This document shows, one piece after another, positions 1-11,640 of a stretch of DNA of 64,000 nt. Made by a program: the position numbers and the translations under genes. Positions within the stretch are counted from its first letter, which is position 1. Each line of letters starts with the position of its first letter. Source of the stretch: Enoplosus armatus (lineage: Eukaryota; Chordata; Actinopteri; Centrarchiformes; Enoplosidae); contig NC_092203.1 in NCBI RefSeq assembly GCF_043641665.1, positions 9,463,067 to 9,527,066 of the forward strand, written 5' to 3'. The notes beneath the pieces are model-generated. The model was given only the letters and a program-made list of their open reading frames with translations, was not told the DNA's origin and searched no databases.

Positions 1-81
1 ATGTAAATGCTCCTTAGTTTTTATAAAATGTGATCATTGTCAGTCAATTTCCACTTTTTCAGCTTTTCTTTCTTGTCCTAT

Positions 82-83
<2 letters not shown>

Positions 84-156
<73 letters not shown>
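84..156. repeat. (CA)n microsatellite, about 36 units
   Basis: An uninterrupted CA dinucleotide array that begins after TATAA and ends at GGGG. The His-Thr reading frame through it is an artefact of the repeat. Arrays this long are usually length-polymorphic and can adopt Z-DNA. Confidence 0.98.
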
Positions 157-158
<2 letters not shown>

Positions 159-2106
159 GGCTATGGGCTCTCGTGGGACAGTCAGCCAAGTCGGTAAATG
201 TTGCTACCGTCCGTCTCGGCGCTTGTCAGCATTACAGCATTATTAATTCTTATCGCTGTACAGTGCGTTGACAGCAGAGACAGCAAAATATGTAAAAGTT
301 GACATGGCTGACATTGTGACAGGCTGACAGAAATATGAAGCAGAGGTTTATATGTGCTTCACAGATGATCTATAAATAAGTGGTTTGGATGGGATCTATA
401 AAGAGTGTGTACCCCGTTAGTTTTTTCCCTCTTTTTCTTCTTTTCTGGGTTCTTCCTCTGTATTTCTTGCACCACTTCTTCTCCTTCTTTTTTTTTTTGA
501 CTATACCTCTCTCCCTCCCTCCTTCTCCAGCATCTCTCTCTCTCTCTCTGGATGGCTGCCTAACTCTGTGCCTGTGTCTGGGAGTTGGCTGGGGCAGAAA
601 TAAACCACAGTAATGGCTTTGCTTTGCTGCTAATCTTGTCATAAGAAGGTGCGGCCCTGAGAGGATAGCTCCTCGCGTGTGATATCCTAATTTAAACATC
701 AAAAGATTCCATCATTAGGAAGCGTGCGTCTAGCCCCAGTTTTCAAGGGAAATTATTACATCTTCCCGCCGCAGAAGTGTAATGCAGGAAGACATTTCTG
801 TCAAGCACACGCGTAGACACACACATAAACCTCACCGGACTTGATGTTTGTGCACTTGAAGAAAAACATCATCATTAGCAGCTTTCTCTTGTGATAGACG
901 GCGCGATGACTTTTTGTGACGCGGCCCACCGTGGGCTCTGATGATAGCCTTCATTTGGAGTCGCAGCTCTGCGTTTGAGATTTGAGACAGGGACGGGATC
1001 TGCTAAGTGGGATCCGGCCTGCCTTCTGACAGCTTCTCTGGTGGGTCTCCCCGCGCTGCAGAGCCATCACGCAGAATCTGATGTATGTCGTGCAGCAAGG
1101 GAGCATCAGGCACTAACACACCTGGTTAATATTGTCATATACTGCATGACAGGTGCAAATCAACACAGGAACAGTGTGTGTGGAGACGGCAGGGGAGCAT
1201 TGATGCACAGCTATAAATGTACACTTTGGTAGCAGAGGCGTTGCCACCTTTACAGACACTGAGGTTATGACCTTGGTAGTGTTTTTCTTTTTAGACTTGA
1301 TCGATTTAAATTTGACAACTTTAATCCCAAGTGTGCAGTTATCACAGTTCTAAGAAGTATTTTAGCATCTTTCAGCGAGAGTTGAAAGGGAGAGTGACCG
1401 GTGGACGCGGCTCCAAATGAATGCTAATTTTGCTCCGTGTCAGCTGGTTGTGTAAACAGGCAACTGTTTGCCAACTTTATAAAGTCAATGTTGTGTTTAC
1501 AGCTTGTGTCGCTGCCACCAAGTGACCAAAAAAAATCAATTAATGCAAGTTTAAAGCCAACAAAATATAATTAAATGAGGTAATTCGCACCAAAAAATGT
1601 CAATTTTTAAGCTGTTCACAAGTGAAAAAACCCAAGTAATTAAAAATGACTTTATGTGTGGTGTCAGGTCATGAATCCAAGTCTTAACACTAAAGTAAAG
1701 TGCTAAAATATCTTCGATACGCCTTTACCTTGAACTGGACGATCATGATGCTACCAGCTGTTTCTTAGCAACAGCCTCTAATACTGACTGCTTTCACTCA
1801 ATATGTTAGAGAATGCCTCTGTGTTTTCAATAATAAAAGGATCATACATTTATACTGGACCAATGAAAAAGGAATCCACACGTTCTCACTTTTAGAAAGC
1901 TTTTCTTTTCCAATGTTTCAACTAAATGTGAGCGGCTCTACAGTATCAAAAGTAGTCTGTTCATTTGAGACGTTCTCGCAAATGAAAATGGCACTTTGAA
2001 TCAAAGTCTGAAGTCGGTTAATAGGCTCTCCAACTGTTTGGCTCCCGTAATTTGAGTGTTCACAGGGGACGGCGCCTGGTGTATGTGATCTATTGCTTCA
2101 CAGCAG
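157..2106. other. non-coding single-copy DNA
   Basis: No gene seen. The stretch holds a pyrimidine-rich tract (418-550, listed separately), a moderately CpG-bearing patch at about 895-1030 and then AT-rich plain sequence from 1260 to 2100. No frame longer than about 110 codons exists and none resembles a known family. The right edge is the assembly gap. Confidence 0.6.
418..550. repeat. pyrimidine-rich low-complexity tract with (CT)n
   Basis: The + strand is almost entirely C and T, with T runs and a short (CT)8 at 535-549. Overlapping frames on both strands, Phe/Leu/Ser-rich one way and Lys/Arg/Glu-rich the other, come from this composition and are not genes. Confidence 0.85.
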
Positions 2107-2306
2107 NNNNNNNNNNNNNNNNNNNNNNNNNNNNNNNNNNNNNNNNNNNNNNNNNNNNNNNNNNNNNNNNNNNNNNNNNNNNNNNNNNNNNNNNNNNNNN
2201 NNNNNNNNNNNNNNNNNNNNNNNNNNNNNNNNNNNNNNNNNNNNNNNNNNNNNNNNNNNNNNNNNNNNNNNNNNNNNNNNNNNNNNNNNNNNNNNNNNNN
2301 NNNNNN
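2107..2306. other. assembly gap, 200 N
   Basis: Exactly 200 N. The round length suggests a placeholder rather than a measured distance, so the true spacing between its flanks is unknown. The frames of X residues crossing it mean nothing. Confidence 0.99.
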
Positions 2307-2479
2307 TCTCTCTTCAGGAATTGTACTACAGTAGGTTTCAGTTGCTGTATGATTTATTCATTGTTGTGTTTTTTCCTCTTTCTCCTTGAATGTTTGGTAG
2401 AGAGGACGGGAAACTTTGAACCAGAGTACAAAGCAATGTATATTTGGGTCACACATTTTTCACATTTCTTCTGAGAGAG

Positions 2480-2480
<1 letters not shown>

Positions 2481-2529
<49 letters not shown>
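2481..2529. repeat. (TG)n microsatellite, about 24 units
   Basis: A pure TG array of about 48 bases, ending at TTGATGCG. On the minus strand it reads CA. Confidence 0.97.
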
Positions 2530-2686
2530 GATGCGTGTACGCTCTTCCTCTCTCCTTACTTTGTCTCCCTCCCTCTCTTCTGAGAGCTTGTCTGGTGACT
2601 GGGTCGACTCCTCTCCTCTCCTCTCCGCCACGTTTGTCCTTGAAGTGAGAATCAGCGGGGTGCCCCGATCCAAGGGGAGGCTGGCA

Positions 2687-2710
2687 GGGAGGGAGGGGGG
2701 GGGAGGGGGA
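2687..2710 (+). repeat. G-rich run with quadruplex potential
   Basis: Contains GGGAGGGAGG followed by a run of ten or more G and another GGGGG block. At least four runs of three or more G are separated by single A residues, which fits the classical G-quadruplex pattern on the + strand. No function can be assigned. Confidence 0.7.
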
Positions 2711-2837
2711 AGCGAACAGGGCAGAGAGGTTGGGAGCTAAATAATGGATGATTTCTTATTGAAATAAGGCCTGGTGAAAACAGAGGGAGCGAGCATGTCA
2801 TTACCTGGGAAACAGAGCAGAATGCTTAATCCTAAAC

Positions 2838-2888
2838 AGCACACGGCAGTCAGCAGGCCACAGCCCTGCCTGCTGACTGCCGTCAGCT
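2838..2888. repeat. GC-rich perfect inverted repeat (hairpin)
   Basis: Left arm 2843-2858 (ACGGCAGTCAGCAGGC) is the exact reverse complement of right arm 2868-2883. The loop is 9 bases. Beyond a 2x2 mismatch the stem resumes for 3 bp (AGC with GCT). A 16-bp perfect GC-rich stem is far from chance in a small neighbourhood. It could be a structured RNA, a cruciform, or a dyad for a DNA-binding protein. The arms are shorter than a usual pre-miRNA and match no miRNA I know. Confidence 0.85.
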
Positions 2889-4599
2889 TCGGCGCCGCCG
2901 CTCACTGGAATCATCCAAGCGATGTAAAATTCACTGTGATACTGAGCCCGTTTGTTAGGTGTCATCACAAGCAATGCAACACCTAATAGCGTTACGTCAT
3001 TACGTCAGTGTGAAAGACTGAGCCCGAGCAGCCCCCACCCTCCCCCCTCTTTAATGTTCCCCCCAACACCGTGACTTTGACCTAACACCATCTCTGCTTG
3101 CGCTGATTGACTCAGCAGTCATTATCCCTCCTCCCCCGCCCCCCCTTCCACCACACCCAGACAAAACTTGTCTGGCCCTAAGCCAAGCTGGTAAAATATG
3201 AGCCGACACTGAACCCACGACACCGCTTCTTCCCAGATACATTAGCAGCACTTCCTGAGCCTCACCTTCACCGCAGATGGCCCCCGCAACACACATAATC
3301 AACATATTCACACCTAAGGAAAGTTGTATGTTTTCCTCTGGTGTGAAAGTTGATAAAAAAACTAAGTTGGGTGTCAAGAAAGTCAAATGAAATATCATGT
3401 GGAAGCGTCAGGGTCGGACTGTTTTGCCAAAAGCTAACGCAGGGCTCTTTGAATTAATGCTGTTCCAGTGTCACAAGTCTGAACGATTTTCCCTGTCGCA
3501 AAGTTACTTTTTAGGAGATAATTATTCCAGCCCCACATTTTCTGATGGTATTTTGAATTATGAATTCAGTAATAAGCAGGAAACTGCAAAACAAAATCAG
3601 GCTAACGATGTTAGCCATAATTAAAATGGAGAAGTAGCAGACTGCCACACTATTGGCTTGGAGAGAGATGTATTAGCAAGGCATATGGTTATGATAATTA
3701 ATCCCAGGACTACAGAGAAACAAATAAACACACGCTAAACAAACAGGGGGGACCAGCTGAGGGCTGCAGGAATTGGTACTTCTGGGGAGGAACCCAAAAA
3801 GAAGAAGAAGAAAAAAAAAGGCAGATCCTTATCGCCATTGCTGCAACCAAGGGTATGAGTCACACACAAAAAAATGCAAGAGTAAGATGAGGGGCATGAT
3901 GGAGCAGAAAGAGGAGGAGAAAAGAGGCCGGGGATAAAGAAGACCACGAGATCACCCCCTTGAGGGGCTTCCTCGCATTAGAATTCATCTCAGAGTTGCT
4001 GTTTTCCCTTAAATAAGAAACGCATGGTCTTCCTCCCTTTTGTAGGCGACGCTGTGCACAACGTTTATCTCCTGAGCTGGAGCAGTGAACTTAATCTTTG
4101 CAATCACATGCTATTTTACGTCAATAGTGTATCATTGAGTCACTAATATGAAGCTATCAGTGTTGACGGTATTATCCCTTTTTTGTTTTCCACAATACAA
4201 ACAAGCACAAAAGAACCTCATCTTCTTACAGGCTCTGAAATTAACAGCCAACCCTTTGTATGGGCTTATAAATAACTAGAAATGCTTTCTCTTTTTCCCT
4301 TTTCTTAGTGTGATTCAGGGCTAAGACTGTGAAAGAAGGGAAGGGAGAGTAGACGGGGAAGTGGGGCCATCCAGGCCCAATGGCGTGTGAATAGACGTGC
4401 TGAGGGTTTGTGGTGAATCGGAAGAAGAGACGCTGGATAATGCTTTCCCTTTCTCTCTATCTGCTCCCAGTTGGAGGATGAGGGAGACAGAAGGGAATAG
4501 CTGCTAATAAGGCGTTGGGTGAAAGGCTTTGGGAAAGCTCCCCGTGGTGCTGGTCTGTAATGGAGATAAGCGTTGCCGTGTTGTTGTCTCACAAAAATC
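2889..4599. other. non-coding DNA with C-rich patches
   Basis: No gene seen. It holds C-rich patches at about 3029-3053 and 3125-3160, and an A/GAA-rich run at 3796-3819. The rest is plain mixed sequence. The 115-codon minus-strand frame at 3051-3398 crosses the C-rich patch and resembles nothing known. Confidence 0.6.
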
Positions 4600-5240
4600 A
4601 ACAAAGGGAACATGCGATGGGAGATTTGCGGCCGCGTCCCCAGTGAAAAGCGAGGCTTTCACGGCGCCGTAATGTTTAGCAGCATTAGAAATCATTAGGC
4701 CCGGCACCGAGGGGAGAGTGTGCCAGACGCCCGTGCCCCAGTTAACGCTGTTTTCAAAAGCTGCCCGTAATCCATTCCTTAAACTTGCTTTCTTCCATTC
4801 ACCTTCAGATGTGGGCAAATCTGATGGGAGAAATGCAGGGAGGAAAATAAGGACTAGCTCTCTGTGTTTGTTTGTTTTAGCTCAAGATTTAGCCAATCTA
4901 CATCCCTGCGCCTTGTGATCTGCAGAAGCGATAAGGCCGCGGCCAGGCTTTAGTTAGACTAGCAGCAGGTGCCTTGCCAGGCAGTGGGGGGATACAGAGG
5001 ATGCTGATAAATGGGGCCAGTTTCCCGCATAAAGCGCAGCGCCCTACGGAGGGAAGAGGGATAATGTATGCAGAGTTCACAGGCGCTGTGGGTTGCTGCT
5101 GCAGGGCGGGCGGACATCTTTGGAGCAAAATGATAGCTGCATAGAGATGAGGAGACTTCCAGGAGGTTATTTCAGCCGAGTTGTGCGCTCGCTGGAAATG
5201 GGGAATGGACTCCTGTGATCTGCAGTGCCATGACTGCACG
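4600..5240. promoter_or_regulatory. candidate conserved regulatory block
   Basis: About 640 bases free of simple repeats, with retained CpGs and several GATA-type motifs (GATAA and TTATC forms, for example near 4930, 5006 and 5060). No open frame here looks like a protein. This composition is typical of vertebrate conserved non-coding elements, but I infer the role only from composition and motifs. It ends just before a poly-T run. Confidence 0.3.
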
Positions 5241-5298
5241 TTCGCTTTACTCGGATGAGAGGAGGCGTAACGAGGCAGGAGTGGTCAGGAATAGTAGC

Positions 5299-5317
5299 TT
5301 TTTTTTTTTTTTTTTTT
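5299..5317. repeat. poly-T homopolymer
   Basis: An uninterrupted run of 19 T. No retroelement body is visible on either side, so it is treated as a simple homopolymer rather than the tail of a SINE or LINE. Confidence 0.9.
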
Positions 5318-7310
5318 ATGAAACTCAAGCTACATCAAGTATGTAAAGGCGACGTTTAGACTGTGGTCCTAAAGGAGCTTATTGGCAGACTACTTATTGC
5401 TATTAAGGAGTGAAATGTCTCTTCAGTAGTGGACTCTAGGAACTAAGAATGCTTGTTTCCAAATTGCTGATGATGAACCCAGAATTCACTCACTGGCTTT
5501 TCTGCTTTCAATCACAGACGTGTCTTGCAAAGGTCAAGAATAAGCCTCCATGGTCACGTTTATCAAATCGAGTTTTCTACATTTCTTCTCCTTAAGTACC
5601 GTAGCTTCAAGGTTGCTGAAATTGACTCATTCCAGACCATCTGAGGGTATCGTATATATTCTGGAGCAGCTTGTTCCAGCTCTTTACTCAAGCTATCTGA
5701 TGTTTACACTGAGTAAAATATTCAAACCTCAAGGGTTTATTAGGGTTTATTATGGCTGCACTTTTACCCAAAATTAAGGTTATTCTTCGGGATCTCCTCT
5801 AGAATAAAGTTTTGTTGGTTTGGACAACATTTGGCTGTATGCCATGAGGTCAATGAGGTTTATGTGTTTAGGTTAAACCCTGACAATTACCAAAATAAGC
5901 CTTTCTCTCTTTACATACGCTCTGTTATGCATTTTAATATTTTGTTTTTCAGACAGCAAATCAAAAATCACAACAGCAAATACTCAAGTGCAGCTCACAG
6001 ACGTCTTCATGTGGCCCCGTTAAGCAAGCTTTAACCTCTAACTGCGGTTAACTAGCCGGAGCTAGCTGCACTAGCATTAGCTGCTAACCAGCTGGTAATG
6101 AATGCACTGGGCCTGTGAGGTCAAGCCTGGTTGTCTGGGGACCCATTAGCGAGGCGAGTGAGCCCTCCCAGCCCCGCGCTCTCTCCTTCCCTCCCTGCAT
6201 GGGCCCTCTGTCCTGCAGGCTCCAGCTAGCAACGCAGCCTCAGTACAGCGCCAGAGGCCAGGCCAAGCTCTGCCCAGGGACCCCACCTCCGTGAACTGTC
6301 ATTTGTCTCGGCCATCCTGCCAGCACCGCAGGCTACATTAAGCCTTGATCTATGGGGCGGGCCAGCCTACTTGGCCCTGGGATTCAGACGCTGTATCCAC
6401 TGCAAAACTGCACCGAGTTGGGCTCAGGTTTGGTATTAACTTCTTCATGGTGCATCAATGTGGACTTGTTTAAAAAATAACACATTTTTTCCCCTAATCA
6501 CAGTCATTTTTCAAGAAAGCGCTATGCTACATTTCACCCTCAGCACAACAGTATCTTGTGAATCAGACAAAGCTGTCGAGTGAAGGCCTTTCTCTGCCTG
6601 CTGGTTTACAGTATCTCCAATCTACTGTGTCCTGGCTCTGGTGTTAAGTGTCTTTCCAAAGGGTCTGTGTTGCTGTCAGCACTCACACGTTCACTTTTCA
6701 GCGCCGGACTCCTTCAGATGGCCTCCTCGCTCTCCCACGCCCCCCCTATCCCCCCTTTCGCCTTATCTCAGTGTTTCTAAGCATGGCTGTTAGGCTGTAT
6801 GTGATGAAATGAGATCTAGAGTTGAGCCCAGTTTGACCGCACCCCTCCTCGAGTTTCTCAGTGGTGAGTGCTTTATTTTCCTGTTCCCGGACCCTTTGGT
6901 GGTGTACACGTCTCTTCTCGTACAACGTCCCTGGAGCCCGGCCAATCGCCAGGCCTCGACGAGAGCTGTCAAACCCAATTCTGCCAATGGCGGGTGTTGA
7001 AAGCTGGCATGGTAGACATTGAAGAAAAGCCGGCGTGCTGCTGTCACATTACTCCTCGGTTGTGTGCGAGTGGGGGGAAGTTGCAAGCGAGATCATTTTG
7101 CAGAAACACTATAAAGCCACATCAAGATGAGGGACCACAGTTGCTGGCTCTCGAGCCTGGTTTCTGGAAATAGGCAGTGGGCATTTGCATGTTTCTTTCT
7201 GAGGCAGTCTATTCATTAGATTAGTGTTGTGCTAATGTGAGGACTAGCCAGACTTAAATGCAGGATGTCATAAATCATAATGTTCATTTTAAGCTCATCC
7301 GCACACAAAT

Positions 7311-7356
7311 ACTCGCGCACACACACATAAGCATGCAATAATCGCACACACACACG
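7311..7356. repeat. interrupted CA-rich microsatellite
   Basis: Two short CA arrays are broken by TAAGCATGCAATAATCG, with CGC interruptions. It looks like an old, decaying microsatellite. Confidence 0.75.
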
Positions 7357-7643
7357 CAATTACACACTTAAACAAGCTCCGTGTTTGTGTTCCGCACATG
7401 TCGGAGGTGGACATCTTCCCGTCTCTCCAGCTTTTTGTGGGGCTCCCATGAATCATTGCCTCTTATTCCTTTCTCAGCGCGGGGGAAATCACATTAAGTG
7501 GAGCGCTGTGTTTGGCTCACACCAGTCTTGTCTTAATAGCTGTAATTTGGAGAGGGGAGAAAGAAAAGGAAAGAATGGAGAAGAAAGCTCGCTCACAACA
7601 CTAATTCCAGTCAACAAAAACACCCCTCTCCAATCCCACCACA

Positions 7644-7657
7644 TTAATTTGCATTAA
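7644..7657. promoter_or_regulatory. octamer within an inverted TTAAT/ATTAA pair
   Basis: TTAATTTGCATTAA contains the POU octamer ATTTGCAT (7647-7654) flanked by TTAAT and ATTAA homeodomain half-sites in inverted orientation. POU factors bind such sites, but a 14-base motif occurs by chance in vertebrate DNA, so use in vivo is unproven. Confidence 0.25.
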
Positions 7658-8739
7658 AATATCCAACAGCTAAATATGTAAAGACAAAATAGTGGCATAC
7701 TATTTATACCCAGGCACATCTCCTGCCATGGCAGCAGCTGTGTGTTTGTACGACCTCCTGCTACTGTAGCATGCTGAACAGACCTCCCACACCAACATGG
7801 TTATCATTCCACCTTCGCACAAGTTTGCAAGAGTGAGAAATGCCATGTGGAAAGGGAAAAACAGAGTGTGCACAATATTATGGCCACCTGCTTTTACTCT
7901 GAAATTAATTGTCAAGGTGAAATTGGCTCAAGGTTGGTTACCTAGTGATTTTCATCCATTAATATCGCTTCGTTTGCACAGAATCGACCCAGGATAAATA
8001 TCAGGTTTTACTGTGATGACCAGTGAGGTTTTCTCTATCATGGCTGCAATGCTTCTGAAATAATGTACCACCGTTAGTGCTAAAGACCTCGTTCTTCCTC
8101 TTTTTGTTCCAAAGAAACTACTGTTGCTGCTGCTGGAAACACTACTTCCTGCATTGCCACTGAATGGTGGCATTGGATGTAAATAGACGTAACTCCCAGG
8201 GGGCAATGGGCTCATGGTAAAAGACGATGCAAGTCACTCAATCTGTTGGTGATGCTTGCAGTACCAGATGAATCCAGGCTAAAGCCATTATTCTTTATTC
8301 TCACTACCTGTCATAAAGAAGGAGATGGAGAAGGACGTCTTAAGTTTGAGGTGATTTTATATCTGAATACGTGTGTCGATCTAAATGCCTTCACCTTTCC
8401 CGCCATTTACATTCATTCAGGAACTCACAGTACAGCTGAGTTCATGTGTGACCAATAAATCAAATATACTAACACCTGTAGAGAAAAACAAACACCATCT
8501 TAGGATGTGTTTTGTGTTCCAATTCCTTGAGGATTTAAGCAACAAAGAAAATGTGTTGGTTTAATGGGAAATGCACAGATAGGGAGAGGGTTGTCTTGTG
8601 CTGCCATGTCGAGAAAAGACGCATTTGATCATCCTTTTGTTAAATACCTGTTTACCCGACAAGACACGAAAACGTGACGACTTATAATTCGAAGATTTAC
8701 CGTCAAGTTTGATTCTCCGCAGCCCAAGTGCCTTTCTCT
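7658..8739. other. non-coding DNA, possible old repeat at 7860-8220
   Basis: No gene seen. The part at 7860-8220 gives an 87-codon Ser-rich minus-strand frame and has the feel of a decayed interspersed repeat, but I cannot name a family. A partial CTCF-like word (CTCCCAGGGGGCAA) lies at about 8193-8206. The remainder is plain. Confidence 0.45.
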
Positions 8740-8965
8740 ATCTGGATCTCATCTCGTTGGGTATAATGCAATGATTTTATGGCGATTCTCTGCCGCTGAA
8801 TCCGTGGAATTATCCATGCTAATGCTTCTTTCTAATGCTACTATCACACTGATAATAGCATTATCTAATCCTGCCGGTGAGCATTTGCACCTCTAGCTGT
8901 TGCAGCCGTGATCCACATAATTCCACTAACTAATGCGCCAGTCACTCCCCACACTTCCCAACTGC
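8740..8965. promoter_or_regulatory. candidate conserved regulatory block with paired GATA sites
   Basis: Repeat-free, with several CTAATGC/TAATGC words and an inverted GATA pair, GATAATAGCATTATC (8851-8865), whose 6-base arms are perfect around a 3-base spacer. Paired opposed GATA sites are known to bind GATA factors well. Conservation itself cannot be seen here. Confidence 0.33.
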
Positions 8966-11509
8966 TCCACTGCACAGATGAGCACCTCTCATGACCTCGA
9001 GCCTCCCGGAGCACCAAAATCAATATCCGGACCCTGTTCATGGTCTGGCCACGGGGCACTCTTTTAGTTTATTTGCAAAAATATTAAAAAACATTGCAAC
9101 AAAAGGCAAAACACAAACTCCCCCCTACCTCCAAAATCGCAGAAATTTGCAAAATGGTGTACTTCAACATCAATAAGGAGGGTTTTATGAAGTTGGAGTT
9201 GGTGCAAAATCTTAATGTATAAGTAGTGCAGTAACTAACTTTTTCTCACCTCAGGAAATAAAAAACACTGTAATCCTGCCCCAAGTTCAACCCTCAGATT
9301 AAATTAGTCATCCCGTGATAAATATTAATATCACAAAGTAGGTTTGTAGTTTTGTATCAGTTTCAAACATACAGATTTCGGGATATATTAAGTATTCAAG
9401 CATATACAGGAACAAGTACATCAAATCCAACGGGAACATTCAGTACCATAACTGGCACAGTGGCTCGTTTATAGCAACATACATGCACACACTAACTATT
9501 TTCTGTCCTCCCTAACCTCCGCTCCCCAGCGATTGCCACCCACTTCTTGCATTTCCACGGTGGCTGCAGTAATCTTTGGCTTCCCTCCGCTGTGGTCGGC
9601 TGTGCAAACAGCGCAATCTTGGACAGAGGCTCCCTCTCTCTCATTTACTGAGGTGAGGGAAGGTGAGAGAGATGGGTGGGATGAGGGAGGAGGCAGGGGG
9701 GAGGGGGGTCTGGACACATTTTGCATGCCAGAGAAATGTGATGTGGATTTCCTCCTCAGATTAACTCGGGCAGATAAATTAACACACAATCGATTGACTC
9801 TGTGTTATGTAGTGTTTGGAGTAGCATCTTCACTGCGTGATTCTTCAATCAGAGGTTTTGTGTTACTTGGCTTGGCTACAACATACTGCTAAATCAGAAT
9901 CGCATTAAGAAACTGTTTCATTTGCAATAACGTCTAGCGTAGATTGACTGATGGAATAAAACCTTCGTGAGGATCCCTGATGCAGATTACTGTTAAACCC
10001 ATTTGGGAGATGTCCTTTCAATACAAAAAGGCCTCTATAGTCATGCAGGCCGTCTGGGGACTGCATGGAGAAATCCTTACGCTCTGCCAACCCTAGATTC
10101 ATGGTCCTGTGTGTTTGGCTAGCCATTTCCTGGTGCAGCACTTGCTATTTTATTTGGCCCGCTCCAGCCCCAAGAATAGGGGGACAGTTGTCTTCCCCCT
10201 GCTGCTGAGGCCGGAGAATTTCTTTGCTTACTTTTCCTCTGCTCTGTGGGAGGAGAGGGAGAAGGAGAAAGCTGGATGGCGGCCCTGTTTTGAGTTATTA
10301 GTTAAGAGAGATGAGCAGAGGACTAGAAAAAGATAAAGAGGGCTAGAGGCTGAAAGGGGGCGAACTCGAGTTTGGAGTTTGTTTCTGTTTGCTCTCCTCG
10401 GCACATTGAGTTCTCACCTCTCAATGCTGCTTGGACTCAAAGAGAAACCGCTGCATTTGGCTGATGATTGAACTGCCTCAATCTAAACAGATTCGTATAT
10501 ATCTCTCAGTGCTTTCTATGGAGCATTTGATGGGAAGACAAGCTGAAGGAAATTGCAGGGTGAGGGACAAAACACACTGAAGGAGGCTCTGTTTTCAGGT
10601 GGAATTACAAGGCAGAGTCCAAAAAAAACATTTTCACATTATGCTCAGGTGTTTATTTGCTTTTGGCCCTGGAAGAGTAAAGTGTGTGTAATTTTTTTTG
10701 CTCTTCAGCCTGTGGGACATTCACAATGATAGTCTGGCTGAATTCCCTCCAGGTGCGTGTGTTACATGTTGAGAGACAGCGAGGCAAAGAGGGACAAACG
10801 AAAAAAGGGAAAACGACAAAGAGGGGAGAGATGCACCTGGCTCTCCACCACACCTGGGAGGAGAGTGGGATGGTGTGGGCTAATGATGTGGTTTTAAAGC
10901 TCGCTAAACACTGCGAGCAGCACACGCTGTCCCGAGATGGCCTGTGGTTGGTTCGTCCTCACCGCAGAATATTCCAGAGATGCGACTCCCTCAGTTCTCC
11001 CCCGCCTCCGCCTCGTCCACTGGAATGAAACTTGTGCTTTTGTATTCACACACATTCCTAGACATTTGAAGGTGTTGCATGGAGAATTTTAACCTAAATA
11101 AATCAATAAAACATGATTTTTTTTTTTTTATGTTAGCCCCCTCCAGCCTCGACACTGAAATTTACTTTGTGAACCACCAAGTTGTTTTTTTGCTTTTTGG
11201 CACAGAAGAGAAAGAGAGGTCACTCAGAGCGAATTGAGCTAAAATTATACAGAAAACGTCTGGTGGAATATTAATTTCAGATCTTCTTTAGAACAGAAAG
11301 CAGAAAGTTTGTGGGAAATGTAGCGTTAAAATTAAAACTGTGGTCACATTTGTTTGCCGTAACAATCCCAAGGTGGTACATTTCAATTAAAGTATTTTAA
11401 GTCAATTTAAATTCAAACAAAATCTCTCCATATTAAATCTACAATATCTCAAGTTAGTTCATTAGTTCGTTCATCACTTATTAGATTGATACAACACTTA
11501 TTAAATTAT
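8966..11509. other. non-coding single-copy DNA with a purine-rich tract
   Basis: No gene seen. A G/A-rich tract lies at 9651-9711. The other sequence is mixed, with open frames up to about 119 codons on the opposite sides of that tract and none recognisable. AT content rises from 11100 onward. Confidence 0.55.
9651..9711. repeat. G/A-rich low-complexity tract
   Basis: The + strand is nearly all purine and closes with runs of six G. It has quadruplex potential at its 3' end. Frames crossing it on both strands are compositional artefacts. Confidence 0.75.
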
Positions 11510-11640
11510 ATATTTCGCAGCCGAGATGCAGCTTTTTTTAAATTACAGCTAGCCCAAGCAATGCACATGTTATGCATCATTATGACCATTTCTCCCTCAT
11601 CCGTGATAATCGCGCTCTCATTCGATGCCAGGTTTCCAAT
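11510..11640. promoter_or_regulatory. candidate AT-rich regulatory block
   Basis: Repeat-free and AT-rich, with AAATTA, ATGCAC and ATGCAT words (POU/homeodomain-like), then a patch with retained CpGs (CGTGATAATCGCGC). The suggestion rests on composition alone. Confidence 0.22.

Larger units (their letters stand above)
5241..7643. other. non-coding single-copy DNA
   Basis: No gene seen. It holds an uninterrupted T run (5299-5317), a patch rich in GCTAGC/CTAGC words at 6045-6100 and an octamer-like ATTTGCAT at 7183-7190. An interrupted CA array lies at 7311-7356. Frames up to about 100 codons look random. Confidence 0.55.

Noticed and set aside
2838..2888. hairpin as a known microRNA gene
   Set aside because: The arms are too short for a standard pre-miRNA and match no miRNA sequence I recognise.
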